From Lineus longissimus (lineage: Eukaryota > Nemertea > Pilidiophora > Heteronemertea > Lineidae): DNA of 64,000 nucleotides. The position numbers and the translations under genes are program-made. Under the pieces are notes generated by a model, which worked only from the letters and a program-made list of their open reading frames with translations, was not told where the DNA came from and searched no databases. Position 1 is the stretch's first letter. Every line of letters begins with the position of its first letter. The DNA lies in the NCBI RefSeq assembly GCF_910592395.1, contig NC_088322.1, positions 3,536,001 to 3,600,000 of the forward strand, read 5' to 3'. This document shows, one piece after another, positions 28,930 through 41,900 of the stretch.

Positions 28930-30552
28930 ATGGATCTTCTGAATATGGACATGGATCTAAACGAGTTACCCGACTTGATCTCAGTCTCACCTTCGGATGC
29001 ATTTATGGAGTTTGAGTATCCAGCGGTCATTCTTTCTCCTCTCTCTGTTCAGAGTCACTGTAGTAAAGACAGTGGCATTGGGGACGATACGTGCATTTCC
29101 TCTTCACAAGAGGACGAAACCACCAAACCACCTACACGTGGCAAGGACAATTCTGAGGATATTGTGTTTGGTGGTGAATGCGAGGAAGATTTTCAAATGG
29201 AAGTTACCGAAAAAGACATTTTTGAGATGCGACAATATCTCAACGAACTTTTTTGCAAAGTAAAGGGCAACAGAACGCATTTCTTCAATCGTCTCTGTAC
29301 TCTGGTTGGCGAACGAAAATCATCACGTGTCATGCAAATGGATGCTGGATGTTTTCTCTGTATGAGAGTGCTCGGTCAAAGGAATAGTTTCAGCGAAGAG
29401 ATGGTTCGAATACTGCTCAACGAATTCGGCCAGTTTGCCATGTGTGAGGGCTTCATCGATACCGGCATGATCCTGACGATGGCCTACCTGGGAGGTATCA
29501 AGAATCCTGACCAAGTGCTGCGGATGACACTTCTACTAAAAGGTAAATATAAATTTCTAACTTCCTGTGGCACCCTTTCCTTTTTTAGATGTCAAATCAA
29601 CGAATTTACAGGAAGTTAAGACACTACGTCATACTGTTAATTCCCGTGCACTGATTTTTCTCGGTTACAAAAATTCTAATGTTTTTTTCACGTTTTTGTC
29701 TTTTCAGATACCCCTTTTGAACACACGCCCAAGATGATCCATAACTATCGTATCAACGACTGTGGCGACCTGCTGGAAGAGATTATGCTGTGCGGTAAAC
29801 GAATCGCCTATACCAAGAACAAAACCTGCTTCGAAGTGTGCACTCGTGATATTATCCCTCTAAACAGACCATCTTTCACGTCTACCATGAAAACTTTGGA
29901 TATAATGTGCGATACTGCCATTTCTACGGTGTTGCCGGCTTGTGACCCTCAGTTGGTGAAAAGACTCAGAACTGTGGATTATCGAAATGTGCTAAGGACA
30001 AACGCATTCAAAATCAGTGAAACAAGCAAACACGTTTTCTTTGCATGTATCTCTGACACGGAACATTCTCAGATTTCGGACTCTCCTCCCGAGGCCAATT
30101 TTGGACCCTCAACATCTGCGGATTACATATTAGTGCACGTGAATAACTATAATCACACGATCAATGTTCACGTATTTGGTCCGAATCCGAAATCTCCGGA
30201 AATTAAAGCAGCGAACATTGCAAAACGAATTATAAATGCAAAATTTGTGTCTCGAAAGTGTTGGAAATACAATACAATTGTTCGAAAGGTTTCTGAGGAC
30301 AATGAAACAATGTGTGGGTTTTACCTGGCCTACACCTTGGAACTTTTGCTTTCTGATATCAAGTACCAGAACGAGTGCGAGGAAAATAGACATAACCGTT
30401 TGCATGCTAAGTTAAACGAACTCTACTTCATAGACGGCCGAATCTCAAAGTACTCAGACTTGGTCTTGGTACGCGTGATGGACAATAAGAGTCTCTGGGA
30501 GGTCGATGAGACCCCCGATTATGAGGAGTGCGATGACGAGTGCAAGTCGTGA
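28930..30552 (+). CDS. Spliced 485-aa protein with a degenerate Ulp1-like C-terminal region
   Basis: Exon 1 is 28930-29542 and exon 2 29708-30552. The 165-nt intron (AAAAG/GTAAAT to TTTTCAG/A) splits an Asp codon and keeps the frame. An upstream GTG at 28885 is not used because ATG 28930 fits the TATA box. The N-terminus is acidic with DSGIGDD and Ser/Glu runs. In exon 2, DYILVHVNNYNHTINVHVFG and, 64 residues after its Asp, ETMCGFYLAY align in spacing with the catalytic segments of the Ulp1-like gene at 38996. The His and Asp of the triad and the oxyanion Gln are not conserved, so it would be a non-catalytic paralogue. ETS-type sites occur inside the intron. Confidence 0.75.
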
Positions 30553-30659
30553 CACTGAGACAGTTTGACAATTTTTGTGAAAATGTTCTAAGTACAATAT
30601 TTGTTGCATTTGTTCAGATAGTTATTGGACTTTAACTGGGACACCGGTTCCCAGGCACG

Positions 30660-31586
30660 CTGACTCTGAGCACTCTGAACATTCTTATACCACGGACTAC
30701 AACGCTACATCTTCCAATGACACTGTGCAGCATGAACCTGTGCATGTTGAGCGTGTTGTGCCTGTTACTCTATCTACTCCGTCTAAACCAGTCATGGTTT
30801 CAATGGCTACTCAAACAGACTCTGAAAATGACAAAGACACTGAAAATGAACCACGAGGAGTAAAAAGAACAAATTCAAAAAATGACTCTGGTTGTGAATG
30901 TAATTGTAACTGTTCGAAATCTTCTCCCAAGAAAAAGAAGAAATATATGATGTATGTTTTTGAAGTATCTGAATCCGAATAAAATGTATTTTCTATATTA
31001 TATTACATTTATTTTGCATTTCTTCTAACTTCCTGTATTGATGCCTCTATCCTAACTTCCTCGTAGGTGTGTGTTTTTGCTAGGCATAAAGGCACGGACC
31101 ATATTTGAAAAATTGGTCTTAAAAGTGGTATTTGAAACGGAAGTTAGGCCAATTTTTGGCGAAAAATGTATGGGAAATCACTAACTTCCGCTTCAAATTT
31201 CATTTTCAAGGGGGGATCCATATGGTCGATTTGGATCCTCTCTTGAAAAATAGTACACGAACAGGAAGTTGTGAAAACTCATATTCTAACTTTCCATAAA
31301 TCAGCGGAAGTTGGAAGTGAAATTCCATGTCTTGTAGTGCTTTCGGAACTTTGGTGAAAATTAAAACAAATCTGTACTTTGAAAATTTCACCCAGATATT
31401 TGTTCCGTAGTAGTTCAGTTATTTTTCGCCAATATTAACTGAACAACTGTGGACTTGGAAAATTTCAGATAGGAATTTGTTTTGTGGTTGAGTTAATTTT
31501 GGCGAAAATTAACTGAACAAATCTGGACTTAGAAATTCACCGAAATTAACTCAACAAATCTGGACTCTGAATTTTTCACACATCGG
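30660..31586 (+). repeat. Duplicated cassette, copy 3 (5'-truncated)
   Basis: It begins at CTGACTCTGAGCACTCTGAA, keeps the last 100 or so codons of the orphan exon (an ATG at 30725 gives 85 residues, ending 30982), and contains the ETS stem-loop module (stem at 31203-31249) and the E2F/MYB-like palindromes. It ends at CACACATCGG. Host-like DNA starts immediately afterwards. It faces the inverted copy 4 across about 12.4 kb. Confidence 0.85.
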
Positions 31587-34554
31587 CGTGGTATGTGTTT
31601 TCAATAAATGTATTATATGTTCTCTGCAACTCCAAACTTCCACATGTGTTTAGTAGATGAATTTATAGCATGAAGATGTCAACACTTGACCTCTATGGCA
31701 GTTCAGTTGTCAGGGCTAATTAACCTCAACTGGCTGTGCCTCAGACAAGCAGCCTGCTACAGTATAGTGGTTGTCACTCTAACCAACACCGTCAATGGAG
31801 TAAGTGGGACGCCTATTAGCAGCCGTGTACATTCCACATACATTGTATGTACATAGATATTGCCGAATAAATTCCAAACGCCCGCATGAGATTTTTAAAA
31901 AAATTTTGTGTCCTTTCTGGCAACCCTTTCCTACAAAATATTAAAGTTTTAAAAAAATTGCATACTAAATGCCCGAGAAATTGGACTTCAATCAGACCAT
32001 TACCAAAAAATCGTACCTCAAGCCGCTGTAAACAGCAAGTCGCAACGGTGTATAAAAGTGTCATCTGATAACCCAATGTGACTCAATATCCACAAAACAA
32101 CCACCAATCTCTCTTAACTAAGTCCAAAATATTCGCAAAACAACCAGTATTTGATAAAAAATCCCTATCTTGTATCCATAGAGCCGCATCTTCGTTGGGC
32201 CATTATTTTTAATAGGGACTTCTGTAGGGTGCCACACTTCCGGCGTGGATGAATACACTACTTACCCCTTTCGGTTTCCATTCAGTTGGAATACGGAAGT
32301 ACAGTGGCGCCGCCGCTCCAATAGCGGCCATTTGTCATTTCCACGCTAACTTCAGACGGAGAAGCGTTGGACGGAGTACACTATTGAAAGCATGCGCCAT
32401 GGGACAGTCAAGTAGTGCGTCTAGGAGAAATGGGGTTTGCCAAGTTGACAGAGTTTCTCAGGGTGAAAATTAGCTCTGGGGGTATGATATATGAGTTTTT
32501 CTGAATACACAGAGCTCACTCATACAGAGTCTGGTGGAATATTTAATATTTATTGGTCGATGTGGTCTCAGGGTACAGTTGACTACAGGGTCTTTTCCTG
32601 TGATCCCAGGCTGTTTCTCTAAAAATGTGAGTACATCGCTCAGAAAATGTCCATTTTCTCGGTTCACAGATATGCCAATGTCATTAAATTTTAATATGTG
32701 ATAAAGGACATTTAAGTCAACATGGGTATAAAATTTCATTTCGATCTATTCACTTGGCCCATATTTTTTTGGCAATTTTCTATGTACATGGATGTACAGG
32801 GAATGTACACAGTTTGTATTACTATACTCCGTCCCGTTGTTCATTTGTCGGGATTATAATTCTTATCACAACACCGGACCCCGTGACCGATTTGGATATA
32901 ACTTGTCAGGAATACTTATTCAGACCAGCACATAATGCCAGCAACCCCAGGGAGATTGATGGGCTATTGCTGCACCTTGACAGGTGACCCAAGGTCTGCA
33001 CACATGGGACGTTATTTTTATGGTAGTCATTGAGTGGTGACTGGTGTTGTTTGTTTTTATTAGATTGCTGATATACATTCTTGTGTTCCTCTGGAAGAAT
33101 GTACAATGTACATCTTGCATGTCTTGGGCAGTGTTTACTGCAGATGTACTAAAGGCTATGGATTTTTGATATTTGACATTTTTTGATTTGACGTACTTTT
33201 TAATGTCATAGAGGTTGAAAGATGCTGGAGTGCCAAGGTTGTTAAAGATGAAATGGTCCGGGGACCATTTCATCGCCTGGCTGTTACTGATGTTAGTAGT
33301 ATTCAATGACAAAATGAACAATCACTATAGCCACAATCATCAAGCTACTATTAATTATTAGATGAATGGTCCAAGGACCATGTGCTCACGGAGAAATGTG
33401 ACCAAAGCAGCAGCAGACAAGAATTGAGGGATTTTGGAATCATGATTCATCCCTGGCGACCATATTTGGAACCCAATCAAGCCGAAATTCAGTCTACACA
33501 TAGTGAGTGCCTAGATACACCACCACACCGAATTAGAGCTCTCCAGCTAAAATAGCTATAAAATGTGCCACCTGACAGTAAAATTTTGAACTTTGACCTC
33601 TGTGACCTTGAAAAGTAGGTAACCCGTCTGATATGTGATGTAACCTCATTAGATACACCTACAGTAAAAATTTGGTGATCCTAGCTATCACTGTTCTCTT
33701 CAAAATGGCAAAAGTCTGTTTTCACATAACGCCACCTGGTGGGCAGAGAAAGGGTCAAAATTGAAAAATGAAAAAAACGTCCGACCCGTTTTGGTCAAGG
33801 TACCCACCCACCAAGTTTCAAACAAATTGGTCCAGCCATAACGATTTGTGCCAATGTTGACGACGACGGACGACGACGACGACGGACGACGGACAAATGA
33901 CCATGACATAGCAAAAAGGCAAAATGGTGGCCTAGCGACTACAAGACCTATAGGCCAAAATTCTGCATACAAGTATAGGAGACAGTAATAATAATAATGA
34001 TAAATAAATTTATATAGCGCCCCTTTAAATTGAATTTTACAAGAATTTAAGAATTTAGAATTAAAACATTAATTAAAACGTTTAAAGCATTTGGTTATGA
34101 AATTGCTAAGAGAAGTGTTGGTTAAAAGAAACGTTTTCAAAGACTTCTTAAAATTTGTGAAGTTGCTGCGGAGCCTGCATGAGGTTGTTTGGCAGCTTAT
34201 TCCAGAGCCGTGGGGCGATGACACAGACCTTGTCACAAAGTTGCAACATTCTAGCTAGAGTTGTTTATAAAATATGGGCCAAAGTTGATTTTCCAAGATG
34301 GCAGCCTGGGGGGGGGGGGCAGAGAAAGGGTTAAATTGCGAAAATGAAAAAAAGACTGAGGGTATTGGCCCAAGGTATCATCATACCAATAGTCTAGTGC
34401 CAAATGGGATCCCGTGTGCACTGAGAGAAGAAATCTGCCGATATGTCTTGTTCGATAGAGAATCACTCCCTGAACAAGAAAAACTTTGTCGGCACTTCCA
34501 AATTTTCTTTTAGCAACGGTTACGGCCGGTTTCCATGGCAACCAGTCTAAAATC

Positions 34555-35230
34555 CAGCCGAAACATAGTGGATAGTGACAGCCAAGTAGCCCTGTGATAG
34601 CCCAGTACCTTGCCCAAACCTTGTTGGTTCTGACAGCCAAGTAACCCTGCGATGTCCCAGTATCCAGCCCAAACATAGTGGATAGTGCAGCCAAGTAGCC
34701 CTGTGATAGACCGGCACCCTGCCCAAACCTTGTTGATTCTGACAGCCAAGTAACCCTGCGATGTCCCAGTATCCAGCCCAAACATAGTGGATAGTGACAG
34801 CCAAGTAGCCCTGTGATAGCCAAGCACCCTGCCCAAACCTTGCTGGCTGTGACAGCTAAGCAACCCAGTGGTTGTCCAGAACCCGGCCCAAACCTTGTGG
34901 GTTCTGACAGCCAAGTAACCCTGTGATAGCCAAGCACCCTGCCCAAACCTTGTTGGTTCTGACAGCCAAGTAACCCTGCGATGTCCCAGTATCCAGTCCA
35001 AACATAGTGGATAGTGCAGCCTAGTAGCCCTGTGATAGCCCAGCCCCCTTGCCCAAACCTTGTGGGCTGTGACAGCTAAGTAACCCAGTGGTTGTCCTTT
35101 ACCCGGCCCAAACCTTTTGGGTTCTGACAGCTAAGTAACCCTGTGATAGCCCAGCACCCAGTCCGAGCCTAGAGGGTTTTGAGCCAAGTAACCATGTGAT
35201 AGTCAAGTACCCAAGCCCCGTAACCATCTG
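34555..35230. repeat. Minisatellite of about 55-60 bp units
   Basis: Around a dozen imperfect copies of a unit of the form GCCAAGTARCCCTGYGATRG followed by CCCAGYAYCC, GCCCAAACC and a variable end. The long minus-strand frames across it are by-products of the repeat and not genes. Confidence 0.85.
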
Positions 35231-35321
35231 GTTTGGCAGCTTACTCGCCTGCATGGTTGGGATCAGTTCCGTCATCATGTTTGATATTTGGTATTTTAAT
35301 TTTCTCGACATGGGCAGTATA

Positions 35322-35578
35322 CCCAGCTAGCAAGGAGACGTGTTTAACACGTTGCAAACTGGTCACTCGTCACATGGTCCCAAACAGGTTGAAAATAGGT
35401 CAGAAACTGGTGGAAAACTGGATGAAAATTCGTCACTAAAACTGGTCGTTTCATTACGTGAATATCACGTCTTTCGCGGGTGCAATTGCACGTGTTTAAC
35501 ACGTCATTTTATCACGTGCTTATCACGTCTTGCGTGACGTGTTTAACACGTGATATTCACGTCTCTCTGCTAGCTGGG
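35322..35578. mobile_element. 257-bp foldback MITE
   Basis: Terminal CCCAGCTAGCA (35322-35332) and TGCTAGCTGGG (35568-35578) are perfect inverted repeats, with imperfect extension (GAGACGTG / CACGTCTC). Inside are several short palindromes built on ACGTGTTTAACACGT and ATCACGTG. There is no coding sequence and no clear target duplication. Confidence 0.65.
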
Positions 35579-38500
35579 ACTATATCATTAAATGATGGGT
35601 AGGACCCATGTTTCTATCTGTTACCATAACATTTATAGGGTGTAAAATCAAAAATAAAAAAAAGTTTGTGTACATTAATCAAAATTCTCCTGTACATTCA
35701 TCAGCCCGAAGGCAAAAGAGTCCCATTTTAGGCTTTGAGATCGGCTAGGTTTGACGTTTCATATCTCTGTTAATAATAATGGTACAAACATGAATTTGGC
35801 ATGGAATTGCTCAGAAATGCTTCCTCTCTTTAAATTGGAGCAAGATCAATTCGCATGATTTGTGGAAAGATTGTTGAATAAGCAATTTCCTAATTCATGG
35901 TTTTTTTAAATGGTTGCCATGGAAACGTGCTGTAACTTCCGTTAAAAGAATTTTCCGAAATGCCGACAATAATTTTTTCGTACCTGAAACAATGCTCTAT
36001 CGAATAAGACATGTCGGCGAACTTCTTCTTTCAGTGCACACGGGAGCTAAATTTCGCCCATTTGGCACTAGACTACAAGTTTGAATGAAATATAGCCCCA
36101 GCAGTTACGAAACGCGCACCGCTAACAGACTGGAGAGCTGAGAAATTTGTACTCTGAGACATACAATACCTGTGTAGCAAGCAAACTTAAACATGACAGT
36201 GCATACTTGGCCAACGCCATACGTTGCCCCAGTTATTGGGAATAAACAGCACCAAAACGACAATTATTACAGCAGCTCTGATGCCATTTCAATGCCCAAT
36301 CTCACAACCTTTGCCAGTTTGGGCATGAAAGGGTTGATAGTGAGTCCTATTGGGGCTGAGGATGAAAATATGCAGTGACTACGTACATGCAGTATATATG
36401 ACAATCATACAGCACTGAATTTGCTTTTATTGCTCTAAGGTTATAAACAGTGCACAACCACAACAAAGATAAACAATCACAGATCTTCAGTGTCACCACA
36501 GGTCAGGTAGCAAGCCTGCATTGCATCTGGGGCTGTCCATCATTTACTCAACCTGAGTTTCTGCTTGGCATTATATTGGGATGAAAAGGTCAAGTTAATG
36601 GTAAAAAATTAATTTCTGGGGCCTTTCATTTGCACATGTCATGGTACACCAAATGTAGCAAATTCCAAATTATCATCATGTTGGAACATGCCTGTGCGAG
36701 GAAGCATTGAGATCCACCTAGAATATGTCTGGCAAGAACTCTAGTCTGTACCCTAAAGAAATATTCAACCTTTAAGAAAAAAGGTATTAGGACTAGCTGA
36801 ACACATTGGGTGAGTTTGATTTTACGTTTTCGAATTTATTTTGTGATTTTTGATGACTTTATTGCAATTTTTCTGGTACATGTGTGATATTCAGAAAGTG
36901 AAAATTTTCAAAGTCCTATCCCTACTGTAAACGTTTGGTTTTATGCGTTTATCTTGTTCCTTACACCATTCTGAATTCATGAAAGTTGGTTTCATAAAAA
37001 TCGAATCGGTGGAAGTTGGATTTTGAGAATTTTCATTTTCGTTAATTAGAAAAAGTTCATTAAAATTTCTAAGTCCCAACCCCCATGTAAACGTCAATTT
37101 TCTCAACGGATTTAAGCTTCTTGGGTCTAGATGAACATTCCCAGCAAGTTTCATCCAAATCGAATCTGCGGAAGTGTGTTTTTCACTGACCACGTTGGAC
37201 TTAGAAAATTTTCCACGACTCGTCCACTCTGTCGGCCATATTGTGTGGGTGGCCCCTTAGGGTAGACCCCCCTATACTGTAAACGTAAAATTTTATGCTG
37301 GATTTCGCCTTCTCTCCTTGCCCTGAACACTTTCCCAAAGTTTCGTTCGATTTGAATCTGCGGAAGATGGTTTTTCAATACTAATGAACTTTTACTAATT
37401 ATGCTAATTAGCTTAATTAATTTTTGAAAACGCCAAATTGACACTCCATACTGTGCGCAGAGTCTTACTATACCCTACCTACCCTCCCTAGCCCACCTCA
37501 GGCCTCGTATACTATAGTATACAGGCTATTTTGCATGCTTCAGATACAGCGGAAGTTGGTGGCGCTAGTGTCGGTCGGCCATTTTGTGTCCAATTCTCAT
37601 TTCCCATTGCAATAACGCAGCCCGCCGGACGAGGTTTGCTGCTGAGGTTGATGGGCCCGACAGGACTGCGATATTTTGCCCGACACACGCCTTTATACGT
37701 ACGCACACCTGATCACAATGGCGTAGCGATATCAAATAGATCCGCCAAAGAACGTGATAAAATGGCTATTTCGATGAAAATTATGGAACCTAAATCATCT
37801 CTAATCATCAAAACGACAGATTTGTGAGTTTCTGTGCTCTTAATTGTGCATTAGATGGTCATTTCTAATTCGCTACAATCTCCAAGCACACCTCTGCCAC
37901 AGGATCTTTGCGAGTGGAGATTGAGTATATCCCATAACTCGAAGGGCGAAACTAGACAGTATGCTCTCAGCTCGAAGATCGGCTTGGAAATGAGCATTGT
38001 CTTGCCAGTCGTCGCTCAAAGCAGCAACTAGACGGACAAATTTTCTCCTGGATTATTTCAAAATTTTACCGGACCCCCTGTTCGATTGTGTTCAAACTTC
38101 ATAGGATTATTGCTAAGGATACATATAACAGTTTGGTGAGTTGAAATTTGGCGTTTTCGATTTTATCCCGTGTTTTCGATGACTTTGATGAAATTATTTT
38201 GCATTTTGTGTATTATTTTATATGCCATGTATTGTGTATGTACCAAATATCCAACTACGACACCCCTATGCGTAAACGTTGAATATTATTGCATTTTCTG
38301 ATAGATCTCAATGTGTAGAGTAGGAATCATCTTGGTTTTAGAAATTTCATACGTCGGAAAGTTGATTTTGATGGCCATTTTTGTCAAAAATCTTGGTAAT
38401 TTGAAAATGGCGGATGTCAACCGTCAAAGCAATACTATTCAACCCCCTATGCATAAGCGGTCATTTTTATTGCATTTTATCCTTTTCTGGCCCAGTTTGA

Positions 38501-38700
38501 GTATACTGTGTGAATATTTTAACATTCTAACCCGGGGAAGTTTGAAATTTTGGTCATTTCAAAATATTTATTTCCACACGTGACCAAGTCGTAGATTCAA
38601 AATGGCCGCCTAGGCACTCTAAATACCCTATCTATACCATAGTCGTGTTGGGACCCCACTACATAGCATGTTTTCATAGCATATTGTAAAAATCATCTGG

Positions 38701-38860
38701 TTTATGTCTGAAATTTGTTCGTAGTTCAGTTAATTTTGGCGAAAATTAACTCAGCAAATCTGGACTTTGAAATTTTTCAACACTATACCTCACCAATGAG
38801 TGAAATTTTTCTATGTCCAAAATTAACTGAACTACAACAAATTTTTCTTATAATATGTGT
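38701..38860. promoter_or_regulatory. E2F/MYB-like palindromes upstream of the Ulp1-like gene
   Basis: GTAGTTCAGTTAATTTTGGC with GAAAATTAACTCAG begins near 38719. A second half-site, CAAAATTAACTGAACTACAA, lies near 38818. They mark the return of virus-type sequence after the host-like island. Confidence 0.55.
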
Positions 38861-38995
38861 TCTATTATGACCCCACACATAACCACTAGCACTTATGTCC
38901 CCCTCTGCCCTACCCCCCACGATTTAAAATTTTTATTCTGAGGCTTATACCAGGGTTCGGTTATATTTTTCAGAACCCATCACAAGCCAATCAAC

Positions 38996-41900
38996 ATGCC
39001 TAAACATACCACAAAATCAGTCAAATACATCGAAACGGACTCTGACGAAGACTTTGCCCCACCCCCTGCTGCAGCAGCACAGCCTAAGAAGGATAAACCC
39101 AAGTCTCGTAGGCCAAACAGAAAAGCAAAAGACCCCAAGGACAAAGCTGGTTTCATAATTACTGCAAATGATAAGGGTAACAGCTGCCATGAAATACACG
39201 ATTGTCTCTTCGAGTGTGTTAGGATTAAGAAAAAACCTAAGATGGGCCGAAAAGGTGAACACAGATGGTCTCTAGACGTCCGCCAGACTGTCTACGCTCT
39301 GATGCGCGACCGTGAGGAACATTTCTCAATTCAGTTTACCCACATCCCTCACCTCAATCAAAAGAAAGAGACTCTATGTTTTAAAGATCTTATAATGGTT
39401 ACCCACGATGAGGAGTTGGCCGTTTGGGAACATTTCTCCAAAGTTCTCTGCAAAGAAATTCGTCTTCTCACGAAACAAAAGACCAAGCCAACCACCGGTA
39501 TGATGAGAGCCATGATTTCGGAATACTACACTGGTTTCACCCTTGCGAATGAGAAAAATGTGCCTAAGCATCTCCATTCCTCAACTTCATACAACTGCGG
39601 AGAAAATATTGGCAAAGTTTTCTCCAAGCGTGTCTTCATTGGGACTATCTTGGACAATACCAAACGAATTAAGAGACTTGAGAAAAAATTCACGTCTTTT
39701 GTCCAACATGTCCAGAACACCACCGACACCATTATCGAAAACATCAGCGAACCAGAGAACCATTCGAATTCCGATTTTGAAGAAGATGACGTCATCCAAC
39801 CTTCATCTCCTGACACAACCCAAGCCACCGAATATATCCCGAATAATGCACAAGTACAAGATACCTTGAATCAGCACCAGCAGCCGAAACCAGGCACCTC
39901 TTCAGTCTCAGCAACCGATGCAGTACCTCTTACACCATCTCCAATTCCGTCTACAGTACCCATACCTGTAACAGTAAATGGTAGCCATGGACCAGCACCC
40001 ATCCCAGCGACGGTGTCTCATCTCGAAATTCCCGGGTCAGTTGTCTTGTCACTTCCGGACCAGACTTTCGAACAGTATCCATTGTACCAGTACCCAACGG
40101 CAGCGGATAATTTCCAGTCCTACCCTAAGCAATCACAGCCTTTCCAACAGCAGCAAGACCATCACCAAAATCAACACTACCCAGTCTTCTCGGCGTACGA
40201 ATATAACGTGGCAGATCTGTCAACCATCAACGCCATGTCCTTCCGAGGGATGTTAGAAGATAACTCAACATATATGTTAGGCAATACCGCAACAGCCAAT
40301 TTACTTCCCGCCGAAAACACAGCATTCGATCAACCCAAGGCCACCAAAAATGATCTCCTCGACGAATTATTCGATGAATTGGCAGCCAATGAACCCACGA
40401 ATATTGGTCAAAACAGAGATGAACCGAATACACCACCACCCATGTCTCGCAACCAGAATGGTGAAGTGGATTTCCTAGCCACAGCTGTTGCCGTAGCCCA
40501 GTTGGACCTAAATGTGCCACCAGCTGACTTTAACCCACCATCACCCGTCTTACCACAACCTGTCATCGAAGAGCCTCAGCCCGAACAACAACACCCAGAG
40601 CCTCAGCCTGCTGAACCACAACCAGAACCAATACAAGAACCAGTGCCTCCAGTCATGCCAGCCGTCCAACCTGAGCCAATTCAGCCACCACAAGCCACCC
40701 CACTACATCCAGAACCAGAATTACCAGCCGAAATTGCAGTTCCAGTCCCAGAGCCCGTCGCAGAAACAGAACCAGACCACCCAGCCGAAACTATCCCGGA
40801 GCCAATTCCTGAGCCAGTCATACCGAAAGAAGAAATCCAAGAACGCAACGTTTTTGACATGGTAGCTGCAAACGGCCTGTTATTAAAATCCGAAGAGGCA
40901 GCCATTCCAGATCCACAACCGAAGACTTCAACAAATACCGAAATGAAAGTCGAAATGATCAAGTCTACCATAACCAATCTGAAAATGGTACTCAAGCCAA
41001 AGCCAGAACCAGTCATCAAACCAATCGACCCCAAGCCACCGTCTTCGCAGCAGCACGAAGAAGCTGATATCGACCTTTTACTCACCAACAATATGAATGA
41101 TAAAATGGACATGGATTTTAACATGGATATCCACGATAATATGTTTGGGGATGCCGAAATGGATGACGACCCTCTCTTCGCCGACGAAGCACCACCACCC
41201 CTTCTGATGCCCTTCGCTAAGAAGTCTACACAGCCTAAGCCGTCCAACAGTAACAGTGCCCCCACAAGCCTTCCCAAGAAGAAGATGTCAACATCCAAAG
41301 TCACGAAAATGCCACCACCACCACCGTCACCAGCCTCCAGTATCACCGAGTCCAGTAAAGCGAAGCCAAAGAAGATCGTAACCAAGAGCACTGGCAGATT
41401 CACCCATTCAGGTAATTATGAATTTTTTGACCCATCCAAAATTTCAAAGTCCTAACTTCCTGATATTCTTGTATTTTTAAATTTTATAAGTTGAACATAT
41501 ATCTAAACCCTACCGTTCAAATTTTGTATTTTCAGACTTTATGGAGGCCAAGAGAACTTACAATCGCCGTTTCCGAAGTACGTGGAAGTTTGACAAGACG
41601 TTGCCGATTTCTCAAGCCGACGCCATGCCACTGTTACCAGCATCCACCATCTACTGTACCGACAACACCGTCATTGGTATGCTAAAGGATAGTATCACGA
41701 CGCTGCAACTCGAAGACGATGTCTATCTTGCCTCGCCGACAGAGTTCTTCAAGTGGGAAAAGAAAGACCGCTCGAGTTTCAAGGTAAATAGCCAATTTTC
41801 CTCGATTTATACTATATTGTTCCATTTTCATGAAGTTAGAAAATATGCAGAGATTCAAGAAGTGTTGGACTTAGAAAATTGTCGAGAAATATCAAAAATT

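Larger units (their letters stand above)
34380..36095. repeat. Inverted pair of a dispersed repeat
   Basis: The segment at about 34380-34560 (GTGCCAAATGGGAT..TTTCCATGGCAACC) is the diverged reverse complement of about 35915-36095 (GGTTGCCATGGAAAC..CATTTGGCACTAGAC). The two copies bracket the minisatellite and the small MITE. It is a host-type interspersed repeat family. Confidence 0.6.
31587..38700. other. Host-like non-coding island
   Basis: Seven kilobases lack convincing genes, the ETS stem-loop modules and the E2F/MYB-like palindromes seen on both sides. Instead they contain animal-genome features: GACGACGAC-rich tracts near 33860, a TTTATATAGCGC SINE-like tail at about 33990-34030, a 55-bp minisatellite, a foldback MITE, and an inverted pair of dispersed repeats at about 34380-34560 and 35915-36095. 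From 36900 to 37400 a loose motif (TTTCATCCAAATCGAATC plus GCGGAAG) recurs three times. Short frames in it are scattered and unconvincing. Confidence 0.65.

Noticed and set aside
34555-35230. Possible CRISPR-like array
   Set aside because: The repeats are imperfect head-to-tail units with no unique spacers. It is a eukaryotic minisatellite.
34251-35311. Several long minus-strand frames (up to 231 codons)
   Set aside because: They translate the 55-60 bp minisatellite and switch content between frames; no protein-like constraint.
40681-41403. 240-codon minus-strand Gly/Ser-rich frame
   Set aside because: Antisense shadow of the Pro/Glu-rich linker of the protease gene.
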